A stretch of 64,000 nucleotides of DNA from Agrobacterium sp. AGB01 (GCF_014851585.1 NZ_JACVAB010000002.1:1033551-1097550); one strand, 5' to 3'; positions 1-8,299 are shown, counted from the first letter of the stretch. The notes: generated from the sequence alone by a model not told the origin. Program-made: numbers and translations.

Positions 1-228
1 TGCCAGTTGGCCAAAGGCATTGATCCAGCCAAGACGTCTGGCGCGACGTTTTACAATCTCGCCCTTTGATTCTGGCAATTCCTTGATGATGTGAATATCG
101 GTAAAGCGCTCTGACAATGCGTTGATCATCACCTGCGGGTTAAGACCACCGGCGGTGAATATAACGATCCGGCCCTGCACGGCTGCGGGTTGCAGCTTTT
201 GCACGTCATCTGTCTCATTGTCCGGCAT
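1..228 (-). CDS. Formyltransferase-like protein, N-terminal 76 residues (partial)
   Basis: The frame reads from an ATG at 228 down to the window edge, so only the N-terminus is present. After about 18 polar residues comes a beta-strand/glycine start (GRIVIFTAGGLNPQVMINAL) and then a basic stretch (KRRARRLGW). This resembles the N-terminus of rhizobial formyl-transferase-fold proteins that may modify sugars or sugar nucleotides. The assignment is by family resemblance only, because the catalytic part lies outside the window. It is divergent from the entericidin gene, with 171 bp between the two starts. Confidence 0.5.
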   Translation of the reverse strand, partial: MPDNETDDVQKLQPAAVQGRIVIFTAGGLNPQVMINALSERFTDIHIIKELPESKGEIVKRRARRLGWINAFGQLA

Positions 229-319
229 TCAAATGCTCCACTGTTTGGCCAGCAGATTGCGCATGTTGTTTCAAAAATGAATTAAGCGCGCAGAGGTTTT
301 ATTTTTTCTCGTGACCGCG

Positions 320-344
320 GGAACCAAATGCACATCGCGACGTT
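320..344 (+). promoter_or_regulatory. EcfG-type general stress promoter
   Basis: GGAAC at 320-324 and CGTT at 341-344 are 16 bp apart. This matches the known EcfG (RpoE2/SigT) consensus of alphaproteobacteria, GGAAC-N16/17-CGTT. It lies 56 bp upstream of the entericidin ATG. The element is seen directly; activity is inferred. Confidence 0.7.
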
Positions 345-399
345 ACGCTTCCGCAAGTTCCAACGTTCCTTTTGAACGTCCTACTCGGGGAGACATCTT

Positions 400-561
400 A
401 TGACATCACGTAAACTTACCGCCATCGTTACTGTTCTCGCTGCCGTCACCATGCTGAGCGCCTGCGGCAATACAATTCGCGGCGTTGGCAGAGACACAGC
501 AAATGCTGTTGATGCAACGCAGGATGCCGGTCGCAGTGTAGACCGCGCAGCATCGCGCTAA
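400..561 (+). CDS. Entericidin A/B-type small lipoprotein
   Basis: This 53-residue protein has a basic N-terminus, a hydrophobic stretch and the lipobox LSAC with its cysteine at residue 22, followed by a short polar tail ending in alternating R/D/A residues. That is the standard layout of entericidin family lipoproteins, which are anchored in the cell envelope and made under stress or in stationary phase. A GGGGAGA ribosome site lies 7 nt before the ATG. The EcfG-like promoter at 320-344 points to general stress control. A strong terminator follows within 30 bp, so it is monocistronic. No antidote partner gene is visible next to it. Confidence 0.85.
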   Translation: MTSRKLTAIVTVLAAVTMLSACGNTIRGVGRDTANAVDATQDAGRSVDRAASR

Positions 562-588
562 AATCTCCAGGAGATGCGGCAAACAAAA

Positions 589-630
589 GCGCCGCCCGAC
601 GTCTTTCGAGGGAACGTCGGCGGCGTTTTT
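589..630 (+). terminator. Rho-independent terminator after entericidin
   Basis: A GC-rich stem of about 12 bp (CGCCGCC-CGACGT pairing with ACGTCG-GCGGCG, one C bulged) is followed by a T run at 626-630. Confidence 0.85.
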
Positions 631-657
631 GAAGTCATGGTCAGGCCGTCTGAGAAA

Positions 658-1371
658 TCAGGCGGCTTTTTTCGTTGTTCTGGAAACAGCAGGCACGGAC
701 TTTGCGGTGGCTTTTGGTACAAGGGCCAGGATTTCGCTGGCGAGTGCAAATGCGTTGTCCTTGGCTTTGTCCAGATTGCTGACGCGCTCCGGGTCCATGC
801 TGTCAAGCGAACCGCCGGATACAAAGATGTCGCGGTAGGCAGCACGTTCAATCAACGGAGTGTCGAGAACATGCACCTGGCGCTCGGCCAGCAGGCCCTT
901 GACCGCCTGCATGGAGCGGGTGGTGATGATTGGGCTGATGCGCGTCAACACAACCGAATGCGGAATGTGGATGTCGCATTTTTCGGACAGGTCTTTCATC
1001 AGTTCAAGAATTTGCGCGCCGCCAATGGCGTCCATGGCGCAACCCTGAACCGGCACCATCACGTGGTTGGCAAAACCGATTGCCTTGGCCAGCAGTGGCG
1101 AGCGGCCACCGGGCAGGTCGATCAGGATATAGCCGCCGCGTTTCTTGGCGCTCTTGATGCAATCTTCAATATTGTCGTCGGTGATACCGGATACCACGGA
1201 AAGATTCTTGGGTGCTTTTGCGAGGGCATGCCAGCGCGATACCCACTGCTGAGGGTCCGCGTCCATTAGGGTTACACGGTGGCCAAGCCGTGCAAGTTCA
1301 CTGGCCACAATAACGGCAACTGTTGTTTTTCCAGCGCCACCCTTTGTATTTGCAATAGTAATGATTGGCAT
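658..1371 (-). CDS. Orphan ParA-family ATPase
   Basis: This 237-residue protein opens with a deviant Walker A motif KGGAGKTT (residues 10-17), carrying the signature lysine of the MinD/ParA class. DADPQQ follows near residue 38, and DLPGG is the Walker B region. Such ATPases dimerise with ATP, bind DNA or membrane, and position plasmids, chromosomes or large protein complexes. No ParB gene or parS-like site is seen beside it, so it is probably a solo ParA that positions some other cargo rather than the main chromosome partition ATPase. It is convergent with entericidin and divergent from the glycosidase gene. The C-terminal tail is basic and alanine rich. Confidence 0.85.
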   Translation of the reverse strand: MPIITIANTKGGAGKTTVAVIVASELARLGHRVTLMDADPQQWVSRWHALAKAPKNLSVVSGITDDNIEDCIKSAKKRGGYILIDLPGGRSPLLAKAIGFANHVMVPVQGCAMDAIGGAQILELMKDLSEKCDIHIPHSVVLTRISPIITTRSMQAVKGLLAERQVHVLDTPLIERAAYRDIFVSGGSLDSMDPERVSNLDKAKDNAFALASEILALVPKATAKSVPAVSRTTKKAA

Positions 1372-1548
1372 AATATCTGAACCCCTAGATGTGTTCGAGC
1401 CTTCTCATCGCCCGTTAAAGGCACCTTGGTCATTCATGGTGCTGACGCGGAGTAAGCATTAATCATGGTTAACGGCTGGTTAATTTTGACGCCTCGAAAC
1501 CCGCGGATTTTGCTTTTGTTAACCACTATTGACGCATTCTTACCGCCA

Positions 1549-1568
1549 ACCCGCCAGATTTGGCGGGT
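1549..1568. promoter_or_regulatory. Palindrome ahead of the glycosidase gene
   Basis: ACCCGCCA at 1549-1556 is a perfect inverted repeat of TGGCGGGT at 1561-1568, with a 4-nt loop. It ends 15 nt before the ribosome site of the next gene. It could be an operator or a stem in the 5' leader; the sequence does not decide. Confidence 0.45.
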
Positions 1569-1599
1569 ATCACACAGATGAAAAGGGAGGTTTGGCGCG

Positions 1600-2346
1600 T
1601 TGGTTTGGTCGAGACTGGCAGTTGTTGCAGGGTGTTTTTTGCTGGCGGGTGGAGTGAGTACGGTGGCCGCATGTGAAGATATTGAACATGCAGGCGCAAA
1701 TTACACCGTCTGCACCTTTGACCCACACACTGATTCTATCCGCATTTTTGACCGCGACCCGATAACAGGCCAGTTTTTTGGCTCCTTTGCCAATCTGTCG
1801 TCCTCCCTTTGGGGGCGTGGACTGTTCACCAGATTTGCCATGAATGGCGGCATGTACCACCGCAACCTGTCACCGGTCGGTTTATATGTGGAGTATGGGC
1901 GGGAGCTGAAACGCATCAGCACTGGTTTCGGCTGGGGCAATTTCCACCTGAAACCAAACGGCGTGTTTTACCTGCAAGGCGACAAGGCAGGCGTGCTGGA
2001 AACAGATGCCTATGTGAAGAGTGGCATAAAGCCTGATTTTGCCACTCAGTCCGGACCGATGTTGCTGATAGACGGCAATGTGCATCCGCGCTTTCTCCCG
2101 GAAAGCGATAGCCTGAACCGGCGTAACGGTGTGGGTGTGTCAGACGATGGCAAGGTGCATTTTGTCATCGTCGACGCACTGGTTCGGTTCTATGATTTTG
2201 CGACGCTGTTCCGTGACAGGCTGAATGTGAAAAACGCGCTGTACCTGGACGGTTCTATTTCCAGTGTCGAAATACCCGAGCGCAACCGGCGCGATGACCA
2301 TTCGCCGCTGGGGCCGATCATCGCGGTGGTCGAAAAGATGCCCTAA
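1600..2346 (+). CDS. Secreted phosphodiester glycosidase family protein (NAGPA/DUF2233)
   Basis: This 248-residue protein has a hydrophobic signal segment (about residues 5-24), then CEDI and a body with FAMNGGMYH, SPVGLYV, FATQSGPMLL, RRNGVGVS and ALYLDGSISS. These are the recurring strand motifs of the phosphodiester glycosidase domain, which is related to the enzyme that uncovers mannose-6-phosphate. In bacteria the substrates are mostly unknown. Export to the periplasm is likely. The start is a TTG at 1600 with AAGGGAGG at 1583-1590; no better in-frame start is visible. It converges with the next gene, with only 9 bp between the stops. Confidence 0.8.
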   Translation: MVWSRLAVVAGCFLLAGGVSTVAACEDIEHAGANYTVCTFDPHTDSIRIFDRDPITGQFFGSFANLSSSLWGRGLFTRFAMNGGMYHRNLSPVGLYVEYGRELKRISTGFGWGNFHLKPNGVFYLQGDKAGVLETDAYVKSGIKPDFATQSGPMLLIDGNVHPRFLPESDSLNRRNGVGVSDDGKVHFVIVDALVRFYDFATLFRDRLNVKNALYLDGSISSVEIPERNRRDDHSPLGPIIAVVEKMP

Positions 2347-2355
2347 GGTTTGGGA

Positions 2356-2706
2356 TCAGAGTGCCGATTTCGGGTAGGCTTTTTCAAGTCCGCCCGATTT
2401 GCCAAGACCTTTCTTGAAGGCGGCAAAGGCCGGATGCTGGCTGGAGCGCGAAACCTCGTTCAGGCGGATCTGCAAACGGGCGGGTGCATTGGTGCCAAGC
2501 CACTCCCCACCGGTTTCCAGTTTCAACGAGTTCAGGAAGCGCGCCGCCGACTGCTGCTCAAGGTAAAGCTGCAAACCGCCAAGCAGGCTTTCGTCCTGCT
2601 GGGCATTCTCCATCAGCAGTTTCAGCCATGCCTGATCCTCGCCCGACAGGCTGGTCAATTTCGCTGCAACGGTGTCGCGGTCTGGAAAAGAAGGGGAAGC
2701 CTGCAT
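2356..2706 (-). CDS. Hypothetical protein, 116 aa
   Basis: I do not recognise this protein. It has no signal peptide or membrane segment. It is mostly helical and amphipathic, with two glutamine-rich stretches near residues 32-52 and a lysine/glycine-rich end (FKKGLGKSGGLEKAYPKSAL). A GAGG ribosome site 7 nt before the ATG supports the minus-strand reading; the overlapping plus-strand frame lacks one. It is convergent with the glycosidase gene. Confidence 0.55.
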   Translation of the reverse strand: MQASPSFPDRDTVAAKLTSLSGEDQAWLKLLMENAQQDESLLGGLQLYLEQQSAARFLNSLKLETGGEWLGTNAPARLQIRLNEVSRSSQHPAFAAFKKGLGKSGGLEKAYPKSAL

Positions 2707-3097
2707 GGGAATGCCTCTGATGTTTAAGCCAACGAATCCGAATTAGAAAATACCGGAGAGTCTGGCAAGTGCGGGAGTTGGCAACGACTACAGGTGTATC
2801 ACAACGATGCATTATAAAGTCTCTGGTTGTGCAAAACAGGTCGCCTGTCACAAAAGTGGGTCGGTTGGTTACACTTTGGACCAAAATGAGACATTTCCAC
2901 TCTCATAAGGCGAGCGCAAAAGCCCCTGTAACGGCTTGATTTTTATTATACCCATGCGCCAAGGGCATGGCTGCTTTTCAAAATTGCCTCCATTTCGCCT
3001 TCTTTTGCAATTGCATCTGTCGTGAGATTTTAATAAATGCTTCACCAACGGCGACCGCAGTGAATGCGGGCCGGAGAGTAAACAAGCTGGAGTAATC
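2707..3097. other. Gene-free gap with a nested dyad
   Basis: No protein frame is convincing across these 391 bp. They contain a nested inverted repeat at 2827-2853 (TTGTG/CACAA outside, ACAGG/CCTGT inside). A weak hairpin at 2920-2937 (AAGCC/GGCTT) is followed by a T-rich run. The last 40 bp presumably hold the promoter of the small gene at 3098. Confidence 0.4.
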
Positions 3098-3199
3098 ATG
3101 GAAGAAACCGCTCAGAAATCCTGCTGGGGTGTAACTATTCGCGCACTCGCAGGTTTTGCCGCTTTTCTCGCATTGACGTACATTTTTGGCAGCCCGTAA
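3098..3199 (+). CDS. Small membrane protein, 33 aa
   Basis: An ATG at 3098, preceded by CTGGAG, opens a 33-residue frame: a polar start with one cysteine, then about 18 hydrophobic residues (IRALAGFAAFLALTYIF), ending in GSP. It would form a single inner-membrane helix with a 12-residue cytoplasmic tail. A clean terminator starts 31 bp after the stop, consistent with a stand-alone small gene. The family is not known to me. Confidence 0.55.
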   Translation: MEETAQKSCWGVTIRALAGFAAFLALTYIFGSP

Positions 3200-3230
3200 T
3201 AGTCTCTCGTATTTTAGTTCTTTAAAAAGC

Positions 3231-3257
3231 AGCATGGCCCCAAGCCATGCTGTTTTT
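3231..3257 (+). terminator. Terminator of the 33-aa gene
   Basis: AGCATGG at 3231-3237 pairs perfectly with CCATGCT at 3245-3251, followed by a T run to 3257. Confidence 0.75.
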
Positions 3258-3401
3258 GTTTTCAGAGCCATGTTGTCTGCGGCCACGCCGCTTTGGCGCT
3301 GATATGTCGCCACGACCACAGCGTCTGACGCTAATCGATGGCGAATGTCTTCGCTTTGCGCTAAAATGATTGCCGTCAATGCAATTGAATAAGGCGTAGC
3401 A

Positions 3402-4805
3402 ATGTTTCTTTCGGTCTTCGACGTCTTCAAGATCGGTATCGGTCCGTCCAGTTCTCACACCATGGGCCCGATGTCGGCGGCAAACCGTTTTCTGGCGCTG
3501 CTACTGACGGATGACTGGCCCAAACCCGCAACCGCAGTTGTCAGCCACATCAAGGTCAGCCTGCACGGCTCACTGGCCTTTACCGGCATTGGACACGGCT
3601 CCGGTCGTGCGGTCATTCTGGGACTGGCGGGTGAAAAGCCCGATACGGTTGATCCTGACGCCATGGACGGCATCATCGCCAAGGTCGAGGAAACCGCACA
3701 GGTCTGTCCGCCCGGTCACCCGGCCTATGGCTTCAAGCCGGACGAAGACCTGGTGTTCGACAAAAAGAACCCGTTGCCCGGCCATGCCAATGGCATGACG
3801 TTTTCGGCGCTCGACAAGCAAGGTCGTGTGCTGTTGAAGCGGATCTATTATTCGATCGGTGGCGGTTTTGTCGTCACCGACACCGAGCTTGAGGCGCTGC
3901 GCAACGGCGGCAGTGATTCTGCCAAAAGCGTGCGCGTGCCGTATCCTTTCTCTTCGGCACGCGAAATGCTGGAGATGGCACGCAGTTCCGGCCGCACCAT
4001 TGCCCAGATGAAACGTGCCAATGAAGAAATCATTGTGTCGCGTGATGAGCTGAATGCCCGTCTCGACCAGATTTGGGACGCGATGAATGGCTGTATCGAC
4101 CGTGGTTTGCGCAATGAGGGCATCATGCCTGGCGGCCTCAAGGTAAAACGCCGTGCCCACGACATTCATGAAAAGCTGAATGTTGAATGGCGCAGCAACC
4201 GGCCCAATCCGCTGCTCGCCAATGACTGGCTGAGCGTTTATGCCATGGCCGTGAACGAAGAAAACGCTTCCGGTGGCCGGGTGGTGACAGCCCCCACCAA
4301 TGGCGCTGCCGGTGTGGTGCCGGCGACCGTGCGTTATTTCCGTCATTTCCACGAGGATGCGTCGATTGATGACGTCAGGGACTTCCTGCTGACGGCAGCG
4401 GCGATTGGCGGCATCATCAAGCACAATGCCTCCATCTCCGGTGCCGAGGTTGGTTGCCAGGGTGAGGTTGGTTCGGCATCGGCCATGGCGGCTGCCGGTT
4501 TTGCTGCCGTGCTGGGTGGTTCGCCTGAACAGGTGGAAAATGCCGCTGAGATCGCGCTGGAACACCATCTGGGCATGACCTGCGACCCAATTGCCGGTCT
4601 TGTGCAGATACCGTGCATCGAGCGCAATGCACTCGGTGCGGTGAAGGCGGTTACTGCCGCATCGCTGGCGCTCAAGGGCAATGGCGAACATTTCGTGCCA
4701 CTGGATGCCTGCATTGAAACCATGCGCCAGACCGGCAACGACATGAGCGAGAAATACAAGGAAACCTCGACCGGCGGTCTCGCCGTCAATGTGGTGGAGT
4801 GCTGA
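3402..4805 (+). CDS. sdaA: L-serine ammonia-lyase (single chain)
   Basis: This 467-residue protein converts L-serine to pyruvate and ammonia with a 4Fe-4S cluster. The N-terminal domain carries the diagnostic [10 protein letters not shown] (residues 14-23). The C-terminal catalytic domain has the cluster cysteines in GCQGEVGSA (near 350), GMTCDP (near 391) and IPCIERN (near 404). The two domains are fused in one chain, as in Gram-negative enzymes, and the length fits. The nearest upstream gene has its own terminator, so it is probably monocistronic. Its cluster would be supplied by the Suf system encoded at 56-63 kb. Confidence 0.95.
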   Translation: MFLSVFDVFKIGIGPSSSHTMGPMSAANRFLALLLTDDWPKPATAVVSHIKVSLHGSLAFTGIGHGSGRAVILGLAGEKPDTVDPDAMDGIIAKVEETAQVCPPGHPAYGFKPDEDLVFDKKNPLPGHANGMTFSALDKQGRVLLKRIYYSIGGGFVVTDTELEALRNGGSDSAKSVRVPYPFSSAREMLEMARSSGRTIAQMKRANEEIIVSRDELNARLDQIWDAMNGCIDRGLRNEGIMPGGLKVKRRAHDIHEKLNVEWRSNRPNPLLANDWLSVYAMAVNEENASGGRVVTAPTNGAAGVVPATVRYFRHFHEDASIDDVRDFLLTAAAIGGIIKHNASISGAEVGCQGEVGSASAMAAAGFAAVLGGSPEQVENAAEIALEHHLGMTCDPIAGLVQIPCIERNALGAVKAVTAASLALKGNGEHFVPLDACIETMRQTGNDMSEKYKETSTGGLAVNVVEC

Positions 4806-4918
4806 GTTTAAAGGTACGGCGCTGCCGACCTTTCCTGTCGCACGCCATGGGGCGTGCGGCCAAAGGCTTTGTTAATAAGATACCGACATGTCTTGACGGC
4901 TGCGCCAAATAGGCATTG

Positions 4919-5365
4919 ATGAAGACCATGGCACTTCATCTTCTCAAATTATGCGTTGGCGCAGATTCGCTTCAGGATTTGCGGGATTGGGTTTCTCAGC
5001 GGTCGTTGCTGGCCATTGCTGCCGGGCTTGAGCCGCACAGCATTCACACCACACGCATGATTCCCAAGCGCGTTGAAGAGCTGCTGGATGGCGGCTCTCT
5101 TTATTGGGTGATCAAGGGGCAGGTGCTTGCGCGCCAGCGTTTTCTCGATATCAAGACCTTCAAGGGCGATGACGGCATTTCCAGATGTGATCTGGTGCTG
5201 GGACCGGAGGTCATTGAAACATCGCCGGCACCGAAGCGGCCGTTTCAGGGTTGGCGCTATCTGACATCAGAAGATGCGCCGCGTGATCTCGGTGGTTCGG
5301 ATGGCGGTGCGGATGATCTGCCCTCTGATCTGAAGCGCGAACTGGCCGAACTCGGCCTGCTTTAA
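4919..5365 (+). CDS. DUF1489 family protein
   Basis: A soluble protein of 146-149 residues. The opening HLLKLCVGADS, then GLEPHSIHTTRMIPKR and GSLYWVIKGQVLARQ, are typical of DUF1489, a family found mainly in Hyphomicrobiales and of unknown function. The ATG at 4928 (MALHLLK) aligns better with the usual family start than the ATG at 4919, and neither has a strong ribosome site. The acidic, glycine-rich C-terminus (GGSDGGADDLPSDLK) is probably flexible. Confidence 0.8.
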   Translation: MKTMALHLLKLCVGADSLQDLRDWVSQRSLLAIAAGLEPHSIHTTRMIPKRVEELLDGGSLYWVIKGQVLARQRFLDIKTFKGDDGISRCDLVLGPEVIETSPAPKRPFQGWRYLTSEDAPRDLGGSDGGADDLPSDLKRELAELGLL

Positions 5366-5455
5366 AGCCTGTCACCAGAAGACGACACGCGGCTGAAACA
5401 GCCTGCGATCGTGCCGTCATGCCTAGATTGTCCTGTGATTTCGGCGGTTTACTGC

Positions 5456-5499
5456 CCCAAAAAAGAGTGAGCCGGTTCCGGGGCAACGGAACCGGCTCA
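5456..5499 (-). terminator. Minus-strand terminator after the BTLCP gene
   Basis: A perfect 12-bp stem (5468-5479 with 5488-5499, 8-nt loop) is followed on the minus strand by a run of six T (5459-5464). A second dyad at 5561-5591 (TCATCCC/GGGATGA) lies between it and the gene stop and may be a decayed dispersed palindrome. Confidence 0.75.
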
Positions 5500-5597
5500 T
5501 GGCTCGGTCAGGGGACGGGGTAGGGGGACGGACCGGGCCAATTCCTCTCAAGTATAGGTATCATCCCAAACCGGCCTGCGGTCCGGGATGACATTGT

Positions 5598-6203
5598 TTA
5601 GTTGATGCCGCCAACGGCTGTTGCGCGGCCATCCTGGATCTTTTCCCAACGGGCCGGATTGCCGGCCGACTGGCGCTTCAGGTAGGTGTATTCGGTCTCC
5701 GACCAGTCCATGACCCGGTTGCGCATGTTGTCGAGAATGAAGTCACCATGGTCTGTCCGCACGGTCAGCACGGCATGGCCTTCGCCATTCGGCTGCAGAA
5801 CGACTGTGATCAGCAGGTTGGAGGCTTCGATGCCCTTGTTCATCAGCATCTTGCGCTTCAGAAGAACAAAGTCTTCGCAGTCGCCCACAGTCGTAGGGTA
5901 GGCCCACCGTTCTTCCACACCATAGACCTCCATATCGGTCATCGGGGTAATGGTGGTGTTGACGGTGTAGTTGACGTCCAGAATCATCTTCCAGAGGTCT
6001 TTGTTCAGTTTGAGCGGTCCGCGATCAGCCGATGTGGCGACGCATTCGCTTTTGTAGGTCTGGCAAAATTCGTAGTGGCCAATCGGCGGATTTGCTTTTC
6101 CGATAATACGCATTGCGGCGGCTGGCGAAGCATGTGCCTGAGATGTGAAGGCCATCATAAAAAGTGTAGCGGCCAAGAAACCAAGTTGTTTTTTGTTGTT
6201 CAT
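5598..6203 (-). CDS. Transglutaminase-like cysteine peptidase (BTLCP)
   Basis: This 201-residue exported protein has a lysine-rich start, a hydrophobic segment and ASPAA as a likely signal cleavage region. The bacterial transglutaminase-like cysteine peptidase fold shows its catalytic cysteine in GDCEDFVLLKR (near 109) and the histidine in GEGHAVLTVR (near 143), with an aspartate in ILDNMR. Family members include LapG, which cleaves adhesins under c-di-GMP control; others have unknown targets. The start at 6203 is chosen because GGGAGACAGG precedes it and the signal peptide then begins correctly. No LapA/LapD genes are adjacent. Confidence 0.85.
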   Translation of the reverse strand: MNNKKQLGFLAATLFMMAFTSQAHASPAAAMRIIGKANPPIGHYEFCQTYKSECVATSADRGPLKLNKDLWKMILDVNYTVNTTITPMTDMEVYGVEERWAYPTTVGDCEDFVLLKRKMLMNKGIEASNLLITVVLQPNGEGHAVLTVRTDHGDFILDNMRNRVMDWSETEYTYLKRQSAGNPARWEKIQDGRATAVGGIN

Positions 6204-6715
6204 TACCTGTCTCCCGTGTTGAGGAGACAATCGCATGCAAATTTTTAGGTCACGCAAATATTGCCGCGTAAATTTGATGTTGTTTTTCTGAAATTCTTCG
6301 ACTTATTTGAATTTATATTTAAGCGTATTTGAGCTTTATTTTATGCGTATTTGACTAAAATTTTAGCGAATTTCAGAGGCCGCATTGTCGGCTGTTTTCT
6401 AATTATCTCTCTGAAAACGAATGATATTTGCCTTTTTGTGGCCTTGGTGCGCGGGCGGTGAGATCTGGCCAGAATGCGCCAAAATGGGTCAATGTGATGG
6501 TGTGCATTTTTATTTTTTGCGGAAATATACTTGCAAAAACACCCCATGGCACAGGCAAGGTGAATTTTGACCGCAAAAAATATTTTGATGTTCTCGAAAA
6601 AAAACATCAAAGGCCGTTGATTGGATGTGTGGGGTAAAAACGGGCTGTTTTCTGCCAAAACTGCATCAGACTGGTACAGGCGGCCACAGTTCGGCATCGC
6701 GCGTTAGGTAATCGG
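6204..6715. other. Long AT-rich upstream region of the BTLCP gene
   Basis: About 510 bp with no credible gene, visibly richer in A/T than its surroundings between 6245 and 6640. It carries the phased repeat listed separately and many A/T tracts. It is probably a regulatory region for the minus-strand BTLCP gene. Confidence 0.5.
6301..6354. repeat. Three phased direct repeats, 22-bp period
   Basis: ACTTATTTGA (6301-6310), GCGTATTTGA (6323-6332) and GCGTATTTGA (6345-6354) are spaced exactly 22 bp start to start, about two helical turns. They lie roughly 100-150 bp upstream of the BTLCP start. Confidence 0.6.
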
Positions 6716-6746
6716 CAAAAGAAAAGGCCGCATTGCGGCGGCCTTG
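6716..6746 (-). terminator. Terminator of the PilZ gene
   Basis: AAGGCCGC (6724-6731) pairs with GCGGCCTT (6738-6745). On the minus strand it is followed by a T-rich run TTTTCTTTT. Confidence 0.75.
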
Positions 6747-6776
6747 ATGTGGTCAAATCTGGTGAGAGCGGGTCGC

Positions 6777-7388
6777 TTAAAGGAACTCCAGCAGCGCATC
6801 GCGCGACTGTACCCGGTCGAATTCGATCGCGACCCCTTCCATGAAGTGGCGCACGATGCGGCCCTTCATGGCGCCAAGTCTGACGATGGTGCCCATTGCG
6901 GGGCGATCGTCAACTTCGATGGCGGCACCGGACAGTGAAAGGTCGATGATGCGGCATAAAACGACGTTGCCATCTTCCAGAGTCAGTTCGGCGCGTGATT
7001 TGCGCGGCGCCAGACGATCGTGGCGACGATCTTCCGGCAGGCCGAGCTCCTGGCGCTTGGCAATCCATGCCAGCTGCGCAGAAAGTTTTTCCCGTTTGCG
7101 TTCGGTCGCGGTAATCGAAATCGTAAAACCGGACGCGTAAATCGCAGTAATCTTGCCTTCAAGTCTACCAATGTGCTGCAGGTAGGCGATAACGCGATCG
7201 CCCTGATGTCCCATCGCCGCGCAGGTGAAGTGCGCGATTTCCGAGGTCATATCCGTGATGGTGCAGTCATATTCCTCATAGTCCGGCAGCATGATGCGGC
7301 CCGACAGATTGACGGACACAGTCTGTACCTCGCGCACCGGGTGCGCGGGTTCTGCATGTGCAAAGCTGGTGGATTTAACTGAAAACAT
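6777..7388 (-). CDS. PilZ domain protein, likely tandem PilZ
   Basis: A 203-residue soluble protein. The C-terminal half has a PilZ signature: RRHDRLAPRKSR around residue 120 (RxxxR type) followed by DLSLSGAAIE. PilZ domains bind cyclic di-GMP and alter partner activity. The N-terminal half (SGRIMLPDYEEYDCTITDMT) looks like a second, degenerate PilZ barrel lacking the arginine motif. Two start codons are adjacent; the ATG at 7388 is preferred over the TTG before it. It could act downstream of the EAL phosphodiesterase at 52 kb, but no linkage shows this. Confidence 0.8.
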   Translation of the reverse strand: MFSVKSTSFAHAEPAHPVREVQTVSVNLSGRIMLPDYEEYDCTITDMTSEIAHFTCAAMGHQGDRVIAYLQHIGRLEGKITAIYASGFTISITATERKREKLSAQLAWIAKRQELGLPEDRRHDRLAPRKSRAELTLEDGNVVLCRIIDLSLSGAAIEVDDRPAMGTIVRLGAMKGRIVRHFMEGVAIEFDRVQSRDALLEFL

Positions 7389-7501
7389 CAATATCGCACT
7401 ATGGTGATTGAACAGTGCATCTCTACTGCTGTCGAGTTAACAGACCGTTCTACTTTTCGACATGAATGCAACTGTTATGCATTAAAACAAAAATTCTCGC
7501 T

Positions 7502-8056
7502 TCATGCGTGGTTTTTCAGGGCAGTTTCCGTCGAAACGCTCTCCAAAATACGACAGGTTTCCGGGATTAGCGTCGCCACTGGCCTGATATAGACATGCTT
7601 GCGATTTTGCGGAAACAGACCACCGATCAATCGTGGTTCGGAAGGCTGGGATGATCTGAGCGGTAACAGCAGCATTTCATAACTGATGTCATCCTCCGGT
7701 GACTGACTTTCGGATAGCTCGGTTGGATCCTGCTGTTCAACGCCTCTTACCGTGAGGATGGCAGGTATTTCCCGGTGCATCACCGTCTTGGCAATTGTCA
7801 CCATGGTTTGCGCGTTTTGCGGCAGCCAGAGTTTGGAAAATTCAGTCTTGTGCAGTTCCCGTCCGAAAATCGAATACAGACGTGTTCCAGTAAGTCGGAA
7901 AACGGGTGATGTCTCATCCGCGTCCGACAGGATGAAAAGATCCGGCAACAGATGGCGGATTTTTTCAGGTTCAATGTTTTGACGTACCGGGGCGGGTGTG
8001 TCACCGCGCAGGTCATTCCAGTACGAATATAGCTCCATGCTTGCTACAATGTTCAT
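7502..8056 (-). CDS. PAS domain-containing protein (PAS_5 type)
   Basis: A 184-residue cytoplasmic protein. The opening ELYSYWNDLRGD, then RHLLPDLFIL, FRLTGTRLYSIFGREL and YEMLLLPL, matches the stand-alone PAS_5 group common in Hyphomicrobiales. No kinase, HTH or GGDEF output domain is attached. The PAS fold suggests sensing or protein interaction; the ligand is unknown. Its start faces a 336-bp gap that holds an orphan terminator on the opposite strand. Confidence 0.75.
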   Translation of the reverse strand: MNIVASMELYSYWNDLRGDTPAPVRQNIEPEKIRHLLPDLFILSDADETSPVFRLTGTRLYSIFGRELHKTEFSKLWLPQNAQTMVTIAKTVMHREIPAILTVRGVEQQDPTELSESQSPEDDISYEMLLLPLRSSQPSEPRLIGGLFPQNRKHVYIRPVATLIPETCRILESVSTETALKNHA

Positions 8057-8266
8057 GGATCGCCTCCATATGTCTCATTCCAGCACAGGGGACACTGGTT
8101 TTGGTGGTCTTAAGGATAGCGATGCCAGTTTCGTGCCACGGGGAAATTAAGGTTAATGAATGGTTTAGATTGAGTTCGACTGACCGACGTGGCATTGAGA
8201 TCCTGTCATTTAAGGGGAAACTCTTTCAGCACAGATTTACGGGGCGGGTTAAAACCGGGGGCTCCG
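8057..8266 (+). other. Intergenic span, possible small RNA
   Basis: No protein frame with a ribosome site is visible on the plus strand, yet a strong terminator follows at 8267-8299. A short transcript starting somewhere in this span is a reasonable guess; the start is not defined. Confidence 0.3.
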
Positions 8267-8299
8267 AAGCCGTCCTGCCAGTCAGGGCGGCTTTTTTTT
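8267..8299 (+). terminator. Orphan Rho-independent terminator
   Basis: AAGCCGTCCTG (8267-8277) pairs with CAGGGCGGCTT (8283-8293), 11 bp with one G-U, leading into eight T. The nearest upstream plus-strand gene is more than 2.9 kb away, so the terminator has no obvious gene. Confidence 0.8.

Noticed and set aside
574..1269. Plus-strand frame across the ParA gene
   Set aside because: It runs through the entericidin terminator and is antisense to a clear ParA protein.
4830..4858. Hairpin after sdaA considered as a terminator
   Set aside because: GCACGCC/GGCGTGC pairs, but no T run follows on either strand.
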